38,462 bases of DNA from Lachnospiraceae bacterium (GTDB lineage: Bacteria > Bacillota > Clostridia > Lachnospirales > Lachnospiraceae). Location of the stretch: positions 1 through 38,462 of the forward strand of contig JAQUWF010000023.1 in NCBI GenBank assembly GCA_028692975.1, written 5' to 3'. This document shows, piece by piece, positions 16,161-24,998 of the stretch. A model generated the notes under the pieces. It did no database searches, was not told where the DNA came from, and saw nothing but the letters and a program-made list of their open reading frames with translations. Within the stretch, counting starts at the first letter, position 1. Each line of letters opens with the position of its first letter. Made by a program: the position numbers and the translations under genes.

Positions 16161-17333
16161 ATGGCAAACTTAGACGTATTAGAGAAATCCCTTCCGGTTG
16201 CTCCCATTAAGATCGCAGCATTGGAAGGTTCTGGAGATATTGCATCCGCATTAAATAATTATATCGTAAAATTCCGCAAGGAACTGGGTACACATCAACC
16301 CACTGGGAAATCTTTTTCCGGATATATTGAGCCCAGCTACCTGATCAAAACAGAATGTCCGAGATTTGGTACCGGCGAAGGCAAGGCCAAATTTTACGAA
16401 TCAGTCCGTGGTGCCGACCTTTTTATCATCGCCGATGTTATGAATTACAATGTTACATACAAGGTATGCGGCCATATCAATCATATGTCCCCGGACAATC
16501 ATTTTCAGGATCTGAAGCGTATTATATCAGCAGCAACCGGCAAAGCGCATCGTATCAACGTGGTTATGCCGTTTTTATATGAAAGCCGTCAGCACAAACG
16601 CAGCTCCCGTGAATCTCTGGACTGTGCCCTTGGTCTTCGCGAACTGGTAGATATGGGCGTGGCCAACATCATCACCTTTGATGCCCACGATCCCCGTGTA
16701 CAAAATGCAATTCCTCTTCGCGGCTTTGATAATTATATGCCGACTTATCAGTTCTTAAAAGCCATGATCAAATCCGTTCCAGATCTGAAACTGGACAACG
16801 AACACCTGATGATCATCAGCCCGGACGAAGGTGCTATGGCAAGAGCCGTATACTTCTCCAATATCCTGGGCGTTGATATGGGTATGTTTTACAAACGCCG
16901 TGACTACTCCACTATCGTAAACGGCAAGAACCCTATCGTTGCCCACGAATTTCTGGGTGATTCGGTGGACGGCAAGGATGTGATCATCATCGATGACATG
17001 ATTTCCTCCGGTGAAAGCATGCTGGACGTGGCCAAACAGGTCAAAGAAAAAGGTGCCAACCGCGTATTCGTCTGCTGTACCTTCGGTCTCTTCACCGATG
17101 GCCTGCAAAAGTTTGATGAATACTACGAAAAAGGTTACCTGACCAAACTGATCACCACCAACCTCACCTACCAGCCGCAGGGCCTTCTGGATCGTCCTTA
17201 TTATGAGACCGCCAACATGTACAAATATCTGGCCAGCATCATGGACATCCTGAATCACGACGTATCTGTAGAACGTGTCAGAAGCACCACCAATAAATTA
17301 ACCAAGTTATTAGAGAAAAACCTGGCGAAATAA
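16161..17333 (+). CDS. prs: Ribose-phosphate pyrophosphokinase, long form
   Basis: Makes PRPP from ribose 5-phosphate and ATP for purine, pyrimidine, His and Trp synthesis. The PRPP-binding loop is VIIIDDMISSGESMLD (about residues 275-290), the flexible-loop Arg/Lys region is YESRQHKRSSRESL, and ITFDAHDPRVQNA corresponds to the conserved catalytic-site histidine region. At 390 residues it is longer than the ~315 of E. coli Prs, with an N-terminal extension and insertions; this long form is common in Lachnospiraceae. GGAGGAAG precedes the ATG. It is monocistronic: own promoter and a strong terminator at 17339-17379. Confidence 0.93.
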   Translation: MANLDVLEKSLPVAPIKIAALEGSGDIASALNNYIVKFRKELGTHQPTGKSFSGYIEPSYLIKTECPRFGTGEGKAKFYESVRGADLFIIADVMNYNVTYKVCGHINHMSPDNHFQDLKRIISAATGKAHRINVVMPFLYESRQHKRSSRESLDCALGLRELVDMGVANIITFDAHDPRVQNAIPLRGFDNYMPTYQFLKAMIKSVPDLKLDNEHLMIISPDEGAMARAVYFSNILGVDMGMFYKRRDYSTIVNGKNPIVAHEFLGDSVDGKDVIIIDDMISSGESMLDVAKQVKEKGANRVFVCCTFGLFTDGLQKFDEYYEKGYLTKLITTNLTYQPQGLLDRPYYETANMYKYLASIMDILNHDVSVERVRSTTNKLTKLLEKNLAK

Positions 17334-17338
17334 AAATC

Positions 17339-17379
17339 AAAAAGAAGACTGACAGTTTTTAGCTGCCAGTCTTCTTTTT
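17339..17379. terminator. Bidirectional terminator between prs and the 532-residue membrane protein gene
   Basis: A perfect 13-bp stem AAAAAGAAGACTG / CAGTCTTCTTTTT with T-rich sequence on both sides, between convergent genes. Confidence 0.9.
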
Positions 17380-17386
17380 GACTTTT

Positions 17387-18985
17387 TTATTTAACATTAA
17401 GCACGGTGGTCACTTCTTCTCCCTCCATGTACTCAATGGTTACCTCATCTCCCACATCAAATGTGATTACATTCAGATAATCCACGATCGGTACATCAAA
17501 GATCAGCTTGCTTCCCGCCAGAGTCAGATAGAAATGGGAATTCCCATCAATAACACTCTGTGCGATCTTTTCAATATTGCCTGTAATTGTCTTCGTCACA
17601 CCGCCTTCACTGGTGGACACGCCGTTTTCACTCAGCATAGCCACATAAGCCTTCTCGCAGGCAGCCACCGTATCGCCGATAGCAACATTCTGATAGGTCT
17701 TAATGTTGACCATGGCATACTTCTTCACCAGTCCTGCCGCATCCTTCAGTGCCATAAAATACGTAGGCTCATTAGCGATATTTATCAGCAGCGGGAAGGT
17801 GGCTTCATAGCCAAGATTCTGTACCTGCCCTTTGGCGGAATCCATAGCCGAGTACTCTTCCGCTCCATTCACTTCATAATACCGCGTCTCCTGGGTACGC
17901 TGATTCATCAGGACAAATCCAACGTTGGAACGATCTCCGCTGACAGAAGTAATGCCTGTGTAAACCCAAACATCATCATCCATAGCAATATAATTATAAC
18001 CGTCCGTAGTATGCAGGCAGCCCTTCTGTCCCAGCACGCTGTTGAAGAATCCGTTGACCAGTTCTCCGTGGTAATCATACTGTTCGATCAAAAGATCCGC
18101 CGGATACGCGCGGTCCACCCACTCCGGGCAGTCCTCGATGGCGTAATCTGTTGTCTCGCCTGTCACTGCATTACAAAGAATCACTCTTCCGATAGTTTCT
18201 CCTCCGAAAAGTCCGATGGTAAATTTCTTGACCGGACACACCCAGTAAGGCACGCCCTCATCATTGATTTCAAAACTCAACTGGTCAAAAATATAAGTCG
18301 GATAACTAAAACGCAGGTGACGATTGATATTCCTGTTCAGATACTCAGACTGGGAGTATTTGATACCCTCATCCAGTTTCACCAGTTGTGTATCCTGTGT
18401 CGTCATATCGATCATAATATACGCCGGAATACCTTCACTCTGGTTGGTGAACCATTTGATCGGACTGGCATATACCAGAGGAGTCACACGCACCGGTTTC
18501 CCATTATAATTGATCTGGGAATACAGGGAACTCACCTCAAACTGAGATACCATGTCCACCATGCTTCCCATCTTACGATTACCCAGGATCTCCGCGGAAT
18601 CTTTGTCCAGCAGCGGAATCTGGTTGTAATTTACCTCCTTGATGTCCTCTGCAAAATCACGATTCTCCACGGTCAGCAGCTGCTGATATTTTTTCGCATT
18701 GACAATGGGTGAAGACAGGATGCTTCCAACCAGAAATACAACGATCACGGCCAGTACTGCCCATACGCCTATGGTCAGCGCCTTACTCTCCTTCAGTTCC
18801 TGTCTCGTTTTGATCTTTGTACGCAGCATGATAACGACCAGAATCACCACCAGGATCCCAATCAGAAACCACCAGAATCCGCTGGCATGTATATTGACTG
18901 CCGGCAATTCCACATAATAATAGATTCCTGCAAGAACCAGGGCTACAATAATTGCCTCGATAAAAAACTTCTTTCCTTTTTTCAT
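17387..18985 (-). CDS. Membrane protein of unknown function with large extracytoplasmic domain
   Basis: I do not recognise this 532-residue protein. Its first 90 residues hold three hydrophobic segments: about 7-26 (FFIEAIIVALVLAGIYYYVE), 37-54 (GFWWFLIGILVVILVVIM) and 71-90 (IGVWAVLAVIVVFLVG). The remaining ~440 residues are soluble, beta-rich and begin around YQQLLTVENRDFAEDI, probably outside the cell if the third helix is an exit signal (inference). Recognisable but unassigned patches are WFTNQSEGIPAYIMID, YPTYIFDQLSFEINDEG and VGFVLMNQRTQETRYY. GAGG lies 6 nt upstream of the ATG. It is transcribed alone. It could be a cell-envelope protein; nothing visible supports an enzyme. Confidence 0.8.
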   Translation of the reverse strand: MKKGKKFFIEAIIVALVLAGIYYYVELPAVNIHASGFWWFLIGILVVILVVIMLRTKIKTRQELKESKALTIGVWAVLAVIVVFLVGSILSSPIVNAKKYQQLLTVENRDFAEDIKEVNYNQIPLLDKDSAEILGNRKMGSMVDMVSQFEVSSLYSQINYNGKPVRVTPLVYASPIKWFTNQSEGIPAYIMIDMTTQDTQLVKLDEGIKYSQSEYLNRNINRHLRFSYPTYIFDQLSFEINDEGVPYWVCPVKKFTIGLFGGETIGRVILCNAVTGETTDYAIEDCPEWVDRAYPADLLIEQYDYHGELVNGFFNSVLGQKGCLHTTDGYNYIAMDDDVWVYTGITSVSGDRSNVGFVLMNQRTQETRYYEVNGAEEYSAMDSAKGQVQNLGYEATFPLLINIANEPTYFMALKDAAGLVKKYAMVNIKTYQNVAIGDTVAACEKAYVAMLSENGVSTSEGGVTKTITGNIEKIAQSVIDGNSHFYLTLAGSKLIFDVPIVDYLNVITFDVGDEVTIEYMEGEEVTTVLNVK

Positions 18986-19024
18986 AATCTTCCTCTCTTA
19001 TTTCTCATGTTTGTAACTAAAAAT

Positions 19025-19070
19025 GTCATCCCGAATGCAATGAAGGATCCTTCACCACGTTCAGGATGAC
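19025..19070. repeat. 46-bp near-perfect palindromic repeat
   Basis: The two halves are near-identical inverted copies: the left reads GTCATCCCGAATGC then AATGAAGGATCC, the reverse complement of the right reads GTCATCCTGAACGT then GGTGAAGGATCC. The centre is the 12-bp palindrome GAAGGATCCTTC. It resembles the GTCATCCTGA-type short palindromic repeats dispersed in many bacterial genomes. On the minus strand it is followed by ATTTTTAG, so it may also end the EF-G-like transcript. Confidence 0.75.
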
Positions 19071-19131
19071 AAATAGTACTCCTGTATCACGTTCTACGCA
19101 GTATATGCATAAACCTATCAAGCATTATACT

Positions 19132-21222
19132 CTATTCTTCATCTTTCGTCAACTTGCTTGCACGTTCCTTGATCTGTTTTTCCTGTACGTCCGAAGGTGC
19201 CTGCTCATAGCGTGCGAAGGTGAAAGCGAAATCTCCGCTTCCGCCGGTCATAGAGCGCAGTACGGTAGAATATCCGTAGATCTCCAGCTGTGGTACATCT
19301 GCCTCTATAACAGTATTGCCGGATTTGTCAGGATTCATGCCAAGCACACGTCCACGGCGTTTGTTCAGATCACCCATAACGTCACCGGTATATTTGTCCG
19401 GAACCGTTACTTTCATGGATACGATAGGCTCTAATAATACTGGAGAAGCCTTCATAAATCCATCCTTGAAGGCCATCTTGGTCGCCTGTCTAAATGCCAG
19501 TTCTGAAGAGTCAACCGTATGATAAGAGCCATCATACAGGACAGCCTTCACGCCCACCACCGGATATGCCGCCAGCGGTCCTGCCACTACGCAGTCAGCC
19601 AGGCCTTTTTCCACTGCCGGGAAGAAATTCTTTGGAACAGCTCCGCCCACAACTTCCTGAGCGAATTCGTATGTTTCTTCCATATTGCCGGACGGTTCGA
19701 AGCGCATCTTTACATGACCATACTGTCCATGTCCACCGGACTGTTTCTTGTATTTTGCTTCCACATCTGCATTCTTGCGGATAGTCTCACGGAAAGCAAC
19801 CTTCGGCTCAGACAATTCGATATCAATCTTATATTTTTCTTTTAATTTGCTGACGATAATATCCATATGCTGCTCGCCCATAGCATAGAGCAGAGTCTGA
19901 CGGTTCGCCGCATCATTTTCCAGCAGCATGGTCTGATCTTCTACCATCATCTTGGACATAGCCTGGGAAATCTTATCCTCATCTCCCTTGTTAACGGCTT
20001 TGTAGCGTTTGTAAGTATAGGGTTTGGAAATCGGTGATTTGGGATACAATACCGGCATATTCTTTGTTGCCAGCGTATCGCCGCTTCGCGCATGTATCAG
20101 CTTGCCGATGGCGCCGATATCGCCCGCCATAAGCTCCGGAACCTCCACCGGTTTAGCACCTTCCATAATATATAATTTGCTCAGTTTTTCCTCTTCATCA
20201 CGTCCTACATTGTAGAGAAGATCATCATTCTTGATGGTTCCTGAACAAACCTTGATCAGGGAATATTTGCCGATAAACGGATCCACGATGGTTTTCCATA
20301 CAAAGGCTGACTTTGGTTTTGCAAAGTCATAATTCGCCTCGAACAATTCATTGGTAGTCTGTACGATACCATTGCATGCGCGCTGGCCTGGATCCGGGAA
20401 GTATCCGCAGATATCATCCAGAAGGATCTTAACACCCTGAAGATTTACCGGGGAGCCCATGCATACGGGAACGATGCTTCCGTCGGAGACATTGGTAGCA
20501 ATAGCCGCAGAAATCTCTGCAACAGAGAATTCTTCCCCTGCAAAATAACGGTCCATAAATTCTTCGCTGGTCTCTGCCACTGCTTCTAACAATGTCTCGC
20601 GGTACTTATCCAGATATTCCTGAGAATAATCCGGTACCGGAATTTCTTCCTTCTTATCTTTTTCTATGTATCGTCTGCCGGCCTTTTTCACTACGTTCAC
20701 ATAACCGATGAACTTTCCACCTTCACGGATAGGGAAATGAAGCGGCGCGATACGTTTGCCGTATAATTCGGTCAGCTGGTCTACGACTGCACGATAGCTG
20801 ACATCGTCATTATCCATCTCCGTAACAAAAAACATACGCGGAAGGTTGTGTTCTTCACAAAGCTCCCATGCTTTCTGCGTTCCAACCTGTACGCCATCCT
20901 TACCGGATACCACGATAATCGCTGCGTCTGCAACGCTCACTGCCTCCTGGGTCTGGCCTACAAAGTCAAAGTAACCGGGAGTATCCAGCACGTTAACTTT
21001 TACCTTATCCCATACAACAGGTACAACAGATGTGGTAATAGAAAATTTACGTTTGATTTCTTCTTTATCAAAGTCACTGATTGTATTGCCATCAGTAACG
21101 GAACCCAGACGGCTGGTGATTCCTGATAAATAAGCCATAGCCTCTACCAGTGTTGTTTTTCCGGCGCCACCATGTCCCAGCAAAACTACGTTACGAATTC
21201 GGTCAGTTCTAAAAACGTCCAT
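19132..21222 (-). CDS. EF-G2-like translational GTPase (elongation factor G paralogue)
   Basis: A 696-residue protein with the full EF-G domain order: G domain, domain II (VWKTIVDPFIGKYSLIKV), III (DAANRQTLLYAMGEQHMDII), IV (KKQSGGHGQYGHVKMRFEP) and V (PIVSMKVTVPDKYTGDVMGDLNKRRG). Its G motifs are unlike canonical EF-G: G1 is GHGGAGKTT (16-24), G3 is DTPGYFDF (80-87) with Tyr84 in place of the catalytic His, and G4 is TEMD (134-137) in place of NKMD. These mark the EF-G2 branch, seen for example in Thermus EF-G-2, whose cellular role is unclear. Canonical EF-G is normally encoded with rpsL-rpsG, not here. GGGAGGAAAG precedes the ATG. It has its own promoter and a long hairpin in its leader. 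Confidence 0.88.
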   Translation of the reverse strand: MDVFRTDRIRNVVLLGHGGAGKTTLVEAMAYLSGITSRLGSVTDGNTISDFDKEEIKRKFSITTSVVPVVWDKVKVNVLDTPGYFDFVGQTQEAVSVADAAIIVVSGKDGVQVGTQKAWELCEEHNLPRMFFVTEMDNDDVSYRAVVDQLTELYGKRIAPLHFPIREGGKFIGYVNVVKKAGRRYIEKDKKEEIPVPDYSQEYLDKYRETLLEAVAETSEEFMDRYFAGEEFSVAEISAAIATNVSDGSIVPVCMGSPVNLQGVKILLDDICGYFPDPGQRACNGIVQTTNELFEANYDFAKPKSAFVWKTIVDPFIGKYSLIKVCSGTIKNDDLLYNVGRDEEEKLSKLYIMEGAKPVEVPELMAGDIGAIGKLIHARSGDTLATKNMPVLYPKSPISKPYTYKRYKAVNKGDEDKISQAMSKMMVEDQTMLLENDAANRQTLLYAMGEQHMDIIVSKLKEKYKIDIELSEPKVAFRETIRKNADVEAKYKKQSGGHGQYGHVKMRFEPSGNMEETYEFAQEVVGGAVPKNFFPAVEKGLADCVVAGPLAAYPVVGVKAVLYDGSYHTVDSSELAFRQATKMAFKDGFMKASPVLLEPIVSMKVTVPDKYTGDVMGDLNKRRGRVLGMNPDKSGNTVIEADVPQLEIYGYSTVLRSMTGGSGDFAFTFARYEQAPSDVQEKQIKERASKLTKDEE

Positions 21223-21253
21223 ATGTCTTTCCTCCCAAGAATTAGTATGCGTA

Positions 21254-21294
21254 TAACGATTCCAAGCAGCAGGGTCTGCTGTTTAGAATCATTA
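21254..21294 (-). other. Long hairpin in the 5' leader of the EF-G2-like gene
   Basis: Two 19-nt arms (TAATGATTCTAAACAGCAG and CTGCTGCTTGGAATCGTTA on the minus strand) pair at 18 of 19 positions, two as G-U, around an ACC loop. It begins about 5 nt after the predicted transcript start and ends about 30 nt before the ATG. No T-run follows. Confidence 0.65.
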
Positions 21295-21305
21295 CGTCTG
21301 TGTAT

Positions 21306-21334
21306 ATTGTACTAAAATTCAAGGAACTTATCAA
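21306..21334 (-). promoter_or_regulatory. Promoter of the EF-G2-like gene
   Basis: On the minus strand TTGATA (21334-21329), 17-nt spacer, TACAAT (21311-21306). It separates this gene from sstT upstream. Confidence 0.65.
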
Positions 21335-21363
21335 GTTGATTGTGCTTTTTATCTAAGATTTTA

Positions 21364-22584
21364 TTAAAATGGTAATTTTTTGCCTTCCTTGAGCCACTGA
21401 CGAAATTCTGCGGTGGCAGCAAAGAGTACGTCTCCCGAAGAATTGATCGCTGTCTCAAAGGAATCCTGTACCACTCCGATGATGAAACCAACACCAACTA
21501 CCTGCATAGCGATATCATTGGAGATACCAAACAAGGAGCAGGCCAGCGGAATCAGCAGCAGAGAGCCGCCTGCCACACCGGAAGCGCCACAGGCTGCCAC
21601 AGTAGCCAGCACGCTTAAGACAATAGCGGAAGGAATATCTACCGCCAGATGCATGGTATTAGCAGCCGCCAGGGTAAGAATCGTTATGGTGATCGCCGCA
21701 CCGTCCATATTAATAGTCGCACCAAGAGGGATTGACACGGAGTAAATATCCTTATCCAGCCCCAGTTTTTCACAGAGAGCCATGTTTACCGGAATATTGG
21801 CAGCTGAACTGCGGGTAAAAAATGCAGTGACTCCACTGTCTCTAAAGCAGCGCAGTACCAGCGGATACGGATTGCGGTGCAGACAGATAGCCGCAATCAG
21901 CGGATCCACGATCAACGCTACCGCCAGCATAGCGCCTACCAGCACTAGAAGCAGCCTTCCATAGGTGGTGAAAATATCCAGTCCATTGGCTGAAACAGTG
22001 GAAAACACCAATCCAAGAATACCGAACGGAGCCAAATTGATGATCCAGCGCACGCCCTGGGATACAGCATTCGACAGGTCGCTCAGTACTTTCTTCGTAC
22101 CTTCCGAAGCATGGCGCAGGGCAATACCCAGAAGAATCGCCCATGCCAGGATACCGATGTAGTTGGCATTCATGAGCGCTGACACTGGATTGGAAACAAC
22201 ATTATTCAGCAGCGTACCAAGAACTTCTCCGATGCCGCCTGGTGCTGCCTCGGTTACTGCATCCGTCAGTTGCAGCGTTACCGGGAATAAAAAACTGGCA
22301 AATACGGCAACCACAGCAGCCAGCAGCGTGCTCAGCATATACAGGAAAATAACCGTGGAAAACTGTTTGCCCACCTTTCCTTTGGCCTGGGCCAGTGAGC
22401 TCATGACCAGAATAAAAACAAGAATCGGCGCGATAGCCTTTAAGGCTCCCACAAACAAGGTCCCCAACAGGCTGATTCCTGTAGCCTGTGGTAGTGCCAT
22501 ACCTAAGACTGCTCCAATGATCAGCCCCACCAGGATACGCAGGATCAGACTGATACTGTTCCACTTTTGTACTATCTTTTTCAT
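21364..22584 (-). CDS. sstT: Serine/threonine:sodium symporter
   Basis: An integral membrane transporter of the dicarboxylate/amino acid:cation symporter (DAACS) family. The 406 residues contain the usual hydrophobic helices and re-entrant loops; diagnostic segments are [21 protein letters not shown], corresponding to hairpin 1, the sodium-site motif [10 protein letters not shown], and the second hairpin region [20 protein letters not shown]. The combination with the N-terminal [19 protein letters not shown] is typical of SstT, so serine/threonine is the likely substrate. I chose ATG 22584 (MKKIVQKWN), with AGGAGG 5 nt upstream, instead of the ATG at 22599 that precedes the ribosome site. No clear terminator follows. 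Confidence 0.92.
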   Translation of the reverse strand: MKKIVQKWNSISLILRILVGLIIGAVLGMALPQATGISLLGTLFVGALKAIAPILVFILVMSSLAQAKGKVGKQFSTVIFLYMLSTLLAAVVAVFASFLFPVTLQLTDAVTEAAPGGIGEVLGTLLNNVVSNPVSALMNANYIGILAWAILLGIALRHASEGTKKVLSDLSNAVSQGVRWIINLAPFGILGLVFSTVSANGLDIFTTYGRLLLVLVGAMLAVALIVDPLIAAICLHRNPYPLVLRCFRDSGVTAFFTRSSAANIPVNMALCEKLGLDKDIYSVSIPLGATINMDGAAITITILTLAAANTMHLAVDIPSAIVLSVLATVAACGASGVAGGSLLLIPLACSLFGISNDIAMQVVGVGFIIGVVQDSFETAINSSGDVLFAATAEFRQWLKEGKKLPF

Positions 22585-22742
22585 TATGTCCTCCTTCATT
22601 TGCTTTTTTCCGAAACTTGATTCCGCTTCAGAAAACAGTTTTTATGCAATAACGTTTTTTATTTTACTACATTAGCGCAGAAAAGTGTAGTGTATTTTTT
22701 CTTTATTTCCTTTTTTGAACAATTGTGTCTTTTGCTCTCTCG

Positions 22743-22775
22743 CTTTAAAGCAAAAAACTATTCCACTTTAAAGCA
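22743..22775. repeat. Pair of direct repeats CTTTAAAGCA upstream of the aroF promoter
   Basis: CTTTAAAGCA occurs at 22743-22752 and 22766-22775, 23 bp apart (about two helix turns). Each contains the palindrome CTTTAAAG. The second ends 8 bp before the -35 of aroF, a place suited to a regulator binding two sites on one DNA face. Confidence 0.5.
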
Positions 22776-22783
22776 CAAAAGCG

Positions 22784-22812
22784 TTGACATTTGTATAACC
22801 TTGATTTACAAT
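22784..22812 (+). promoter_or_regulatory. Promoter of the aroF-tyrA-aroA operon
   Basis: TTGACA (22784-22789), 17-nt spacer, TACAAT (22807-22812). It leaves a ~53-nt leader, too short for a T-box or attenuator. Confidence 0.85.
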
Positions 22813-22871
22813 ATACAAAGCAAGGAAACATACACGATTTTATAAACCATAGAGAAAAGGAAGTATATAGC

Positions 22872-23885
22872 ATGATTATTGTAATGAAACCACAGGCACC
22901 GGAGTCTTCCGTCCGCCAGATAGTCCGCATCATCGAAGAAAACGGCCTGGAGGCGCACCTGTCCACAGGTAAACAGGTGACTATCATCGGCGTGGTCGGC
23001 GATAAGAACAAACTCACAAACAAGAATCTGGAACTGATGAATGACGTAGACCGCATCGTTCCGGTTACCGAGACCTATAAACAGGCCAGTCGCAAGTTCC
23101 ATCCAGAAGATTCCATAGTCAAGGTAGGCAGCCATATCATCGGCCCTGGCACACTGACGATCATGGCAGGTCCCTGCGCTGTAGAGACCGAAGAACAGCT
23201 TTTGTCCATCGCCCATGCAGTCAAAAAAGCCGGTGCACAGTTCGTCAGGGGCGGTGCTTACAAGCCGCGTACCTCTCCATACTCATTCCAGGGTCTGGAG
23301 GAAGACGGCCTCCGCTACATGGCAAAAGCCAAGGAAGAGACCGGTCTGAATACTATCTGTGAAGTCATCAGTGCCGACGCCATCAATGCCGCTGTCAAAT
23401 ATGTAGACATGCTGCAGGTAGGCGCCCGCAACATGCAGAATTTCCAGCTGCTGCGTGAAGTAGGCCAGTCCGGCAAGCCGGTACTCTTAAAACGCGGTCT
23501 GTCTGCCACCATCGATGAATGGCTCAATGCGGCAGAATATATCATCGCCGAGGGCAATCCGAATGTAGTCCTGTGTGAGCGCGGTATCCGCACCTTTGAG
23601 ACAGCTACCAGAAACACTCTGGATCTCAGCGCTGTGCCTGTGATCAAGTCCAAATCACATCTGCCGATTATCGTGGATCCATCTCATGCGACCGGCGTAA
23701 GGAGCTATGTGGGACCACTTGCCAAGGCAGCTGTAGCCTGCGGCGCAGACGGACTTATGATTGAAGTACACAACGATCCGGAACATGCACTGTCCGACGG
23801 TGCACAGTCTCTGACCTTCGACCAGTTCGATCAACTCATGGCAGAAATGAAAGATTATATCCAGTTAGCAGGAAGGAAGTTATAA
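22872..23885 (+). CDS. aroF: 3-deoxy-7-phosphoheptulonate (DAHP) synthase with N-terminal regulatory domain
   Basis: First step of the shikimate pathway: PEP plus erythrose 4-phosphate gives DAHP. The 337 residues have an N-terminal ferredoxin-like regulatory domain (MIIVMKPQAPESSVRQIVRI to about residue 70) as in Thermotoga DAHP synthase, then the type I-beta barrel: LTIMAGPCAVETEEQL, RGGAYKPRTSPYSFQG, LQVGARNMQNFQLL, and metal-site IVDPSHATGVRSYV. The N-terminal domain gives feedback inhibition by aromatic amino acids in characterised homologues. The ATG at 22872 has AAGGAAG 8 nt upstream; the frame is open earlier from 22791 but starts before the promoter's transcript start. tyrA follows 1 nt after its stop. 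Confidence 0.94.
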   Translation: MIIVMKPQAPESSVRQIVRIIEENGLEAHLSTGKQVTIIGVVGDKNKLTNKNLELMNDVDRIVPVTETYKQASRKFHPEDSIVKVGSHIIGPGTLTIMAGPCAVETEEQLLSIAHAVKKAGAQFVRGGAYKPRTSPYSFQGLEEDGLRYMAKAKEETGLNTICEVISADAINAAVKYVDMLQVGARNMQNFQLLREVGQSGKPVLLKRGLSATIDEWLNAAEYIIAEGNPNVVLCERGIRTFETATRNTLDLSAVPVIKSKSHLPIIVDPSHATGVRSYVGPLAKAAVACGADGLMIEVHNDPEHALSDGAQSLTFDQFDQLMAEMKDYIQLAGRKL

Positions 23886-23886
23886 A

Positions 23887-24987
23887 ATGAACGAAGATAT
23901 CTGTATTGGCTTTGTGGGACTCGGACTCATCGGAGGCTCACTGGCCCGTACCCTTCACAAATCTCATCCAGAATACCGCATCATTGCCTATGATGCAGAT
24001 GAAAAGATGACGCAGAGGGCTTTCGCCGAACACGCGATTCAGGAAGTCGTTCCTGCTGTAGACGAACATTTCACTGCCTGCGATTATATCTTTCTGTGTG
24101 CTCCGGTCCTGGCAAATATTGCTTACCTGTGCACACTAAAGGAACTGAAAAAAGATGGCTGCATCCTGACCGACGTTGGCAGCGTAAAGACAGAAATGCA
24201 CAAGGCAGTAGATGCCCTGGGATTGAACGACTGTTTTATCGGCGGTCATCCCATGGCCGGATCCGAGAAGACCGGATATGACCATGCTTCCGACCGTCTC
24301 TTCGAAAATGCCTACTATATTATCACACCCGCCGACAGCGTCCCGCTGCCGGCTATTATGGCGTATTCCGAACTGGTCTCCTCTCTGGGCGCACTGCCTC
24401 TTATCCTGACCTACGAAGAACATGATTATATCACCGCCGCAGTCAGCCATCTGCCTCATGTGATTGCCGCATCCCTGGTCAATCTGATCCAGGATCTGGA
24501 CGGTGACGAAGAATATATGAAGCATATCGCTGCCGGTGGATTTAAGGATATCACCCGCATCGCCTCCTCCTCTCCTGTCATGTGGCAACAGATCTGTCTG
24601 GCAAACAATGGGAACATATCGAAGGTACTGGATGCGTTCATCCGGTCACTGATCCAGTACCGGGTATATATTGACAATCAGGATGCCGACGAGCTCATGT
24701 CTGTCTTCGAGCAGTCCCGGGACTACCGCGATTCCATGTCCTCTGAACCTTCCGGTCCTATCAAAAAGGCCTACATGGTCTACTGTGATATCGCCGATGA
24801 AGCCGGACAGATTGCTACTATCGCAACGATCCTTGCCACCAATGGCATCAGCATCAAAAATATCGGCATCGTAAACAACCGGGAATTTGAAGAAGGTGTT
24901 CTGAAAGTCGAATTTTATGAAGAAGACGAGAGCCAGCGTGCAGGTAAATTGCTGGAGGCACGGGGCTATACGATTTATGAAAGATAA
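23887..24987 (+). CDS. tyrA: Prephenate dehydrogenase with C-terminal ACT domain
   Basis: Oxidatively decarboxylates prephenate to 4-hydroxyphenylpyruvate for tyrosine. The 366 residues open with the NAD-binding motif GFVGLGLIGGSLARTLH, continue with the active-site segment FIGGHPMAGSEKTG and the histidine-bearing VSHLPHVIAASLV, and end with an ACT domain (about residues 295-366: CDIADEAGQIATIATILATN onward) likely to sense tyrosine. It is the second gene of an operon dedicated to aromatic amino acids, starting 1 nt after aroF and 11 nt before aroA. Confidence 0.95.
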   Translation: MNEDICIGFVGLGLIGGSLARTLHKSHPEYRIIAYDADEKMTQRAFAEHAIQEVVPAVDEHFTACDYIFLCAPVLANIAYLCTLKELKKDGCILTDVGSVKTEMHKAVDALGLNDCFIGGHPMAGSEKTGYDHASDRLFENAYYIITPADSVPLPAIMAYSELVSSLGALPLILTYEEHDYITAAVSHLPHVIAASLVNLIQDLDGDEEYMKHIAAGGFKDITRIASSSPVMWQQICLANNGNISKVLDAFIRSLIQYRVYIDNQDADELMSVFEQSRDYRDSMSSEPSGPIKKAYMVYCDIADEAGQIATIATILATNGISIKNIGIVNNREFEEGVLKVEFYEEDESQRAGKLLEARGYTIYER

Positions 24988-24998
24988 CAGGTGAAAAA

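Noticed and set aside
17378..18712. A 444-codon open frame on the plus strand
   Set aside because: It is entirely antisense to the 532-residue membrane protein gene, lacks a ribosome site and starts in the terminator; its composition (rich in His and Ile) is typical of a shadow frame.
22600..22742. Promoter for sstT
   Set aside because: AT-rich sequence with several partial -10 and -35 matches, but none with an acceptable spacing and score; I could not choose one.
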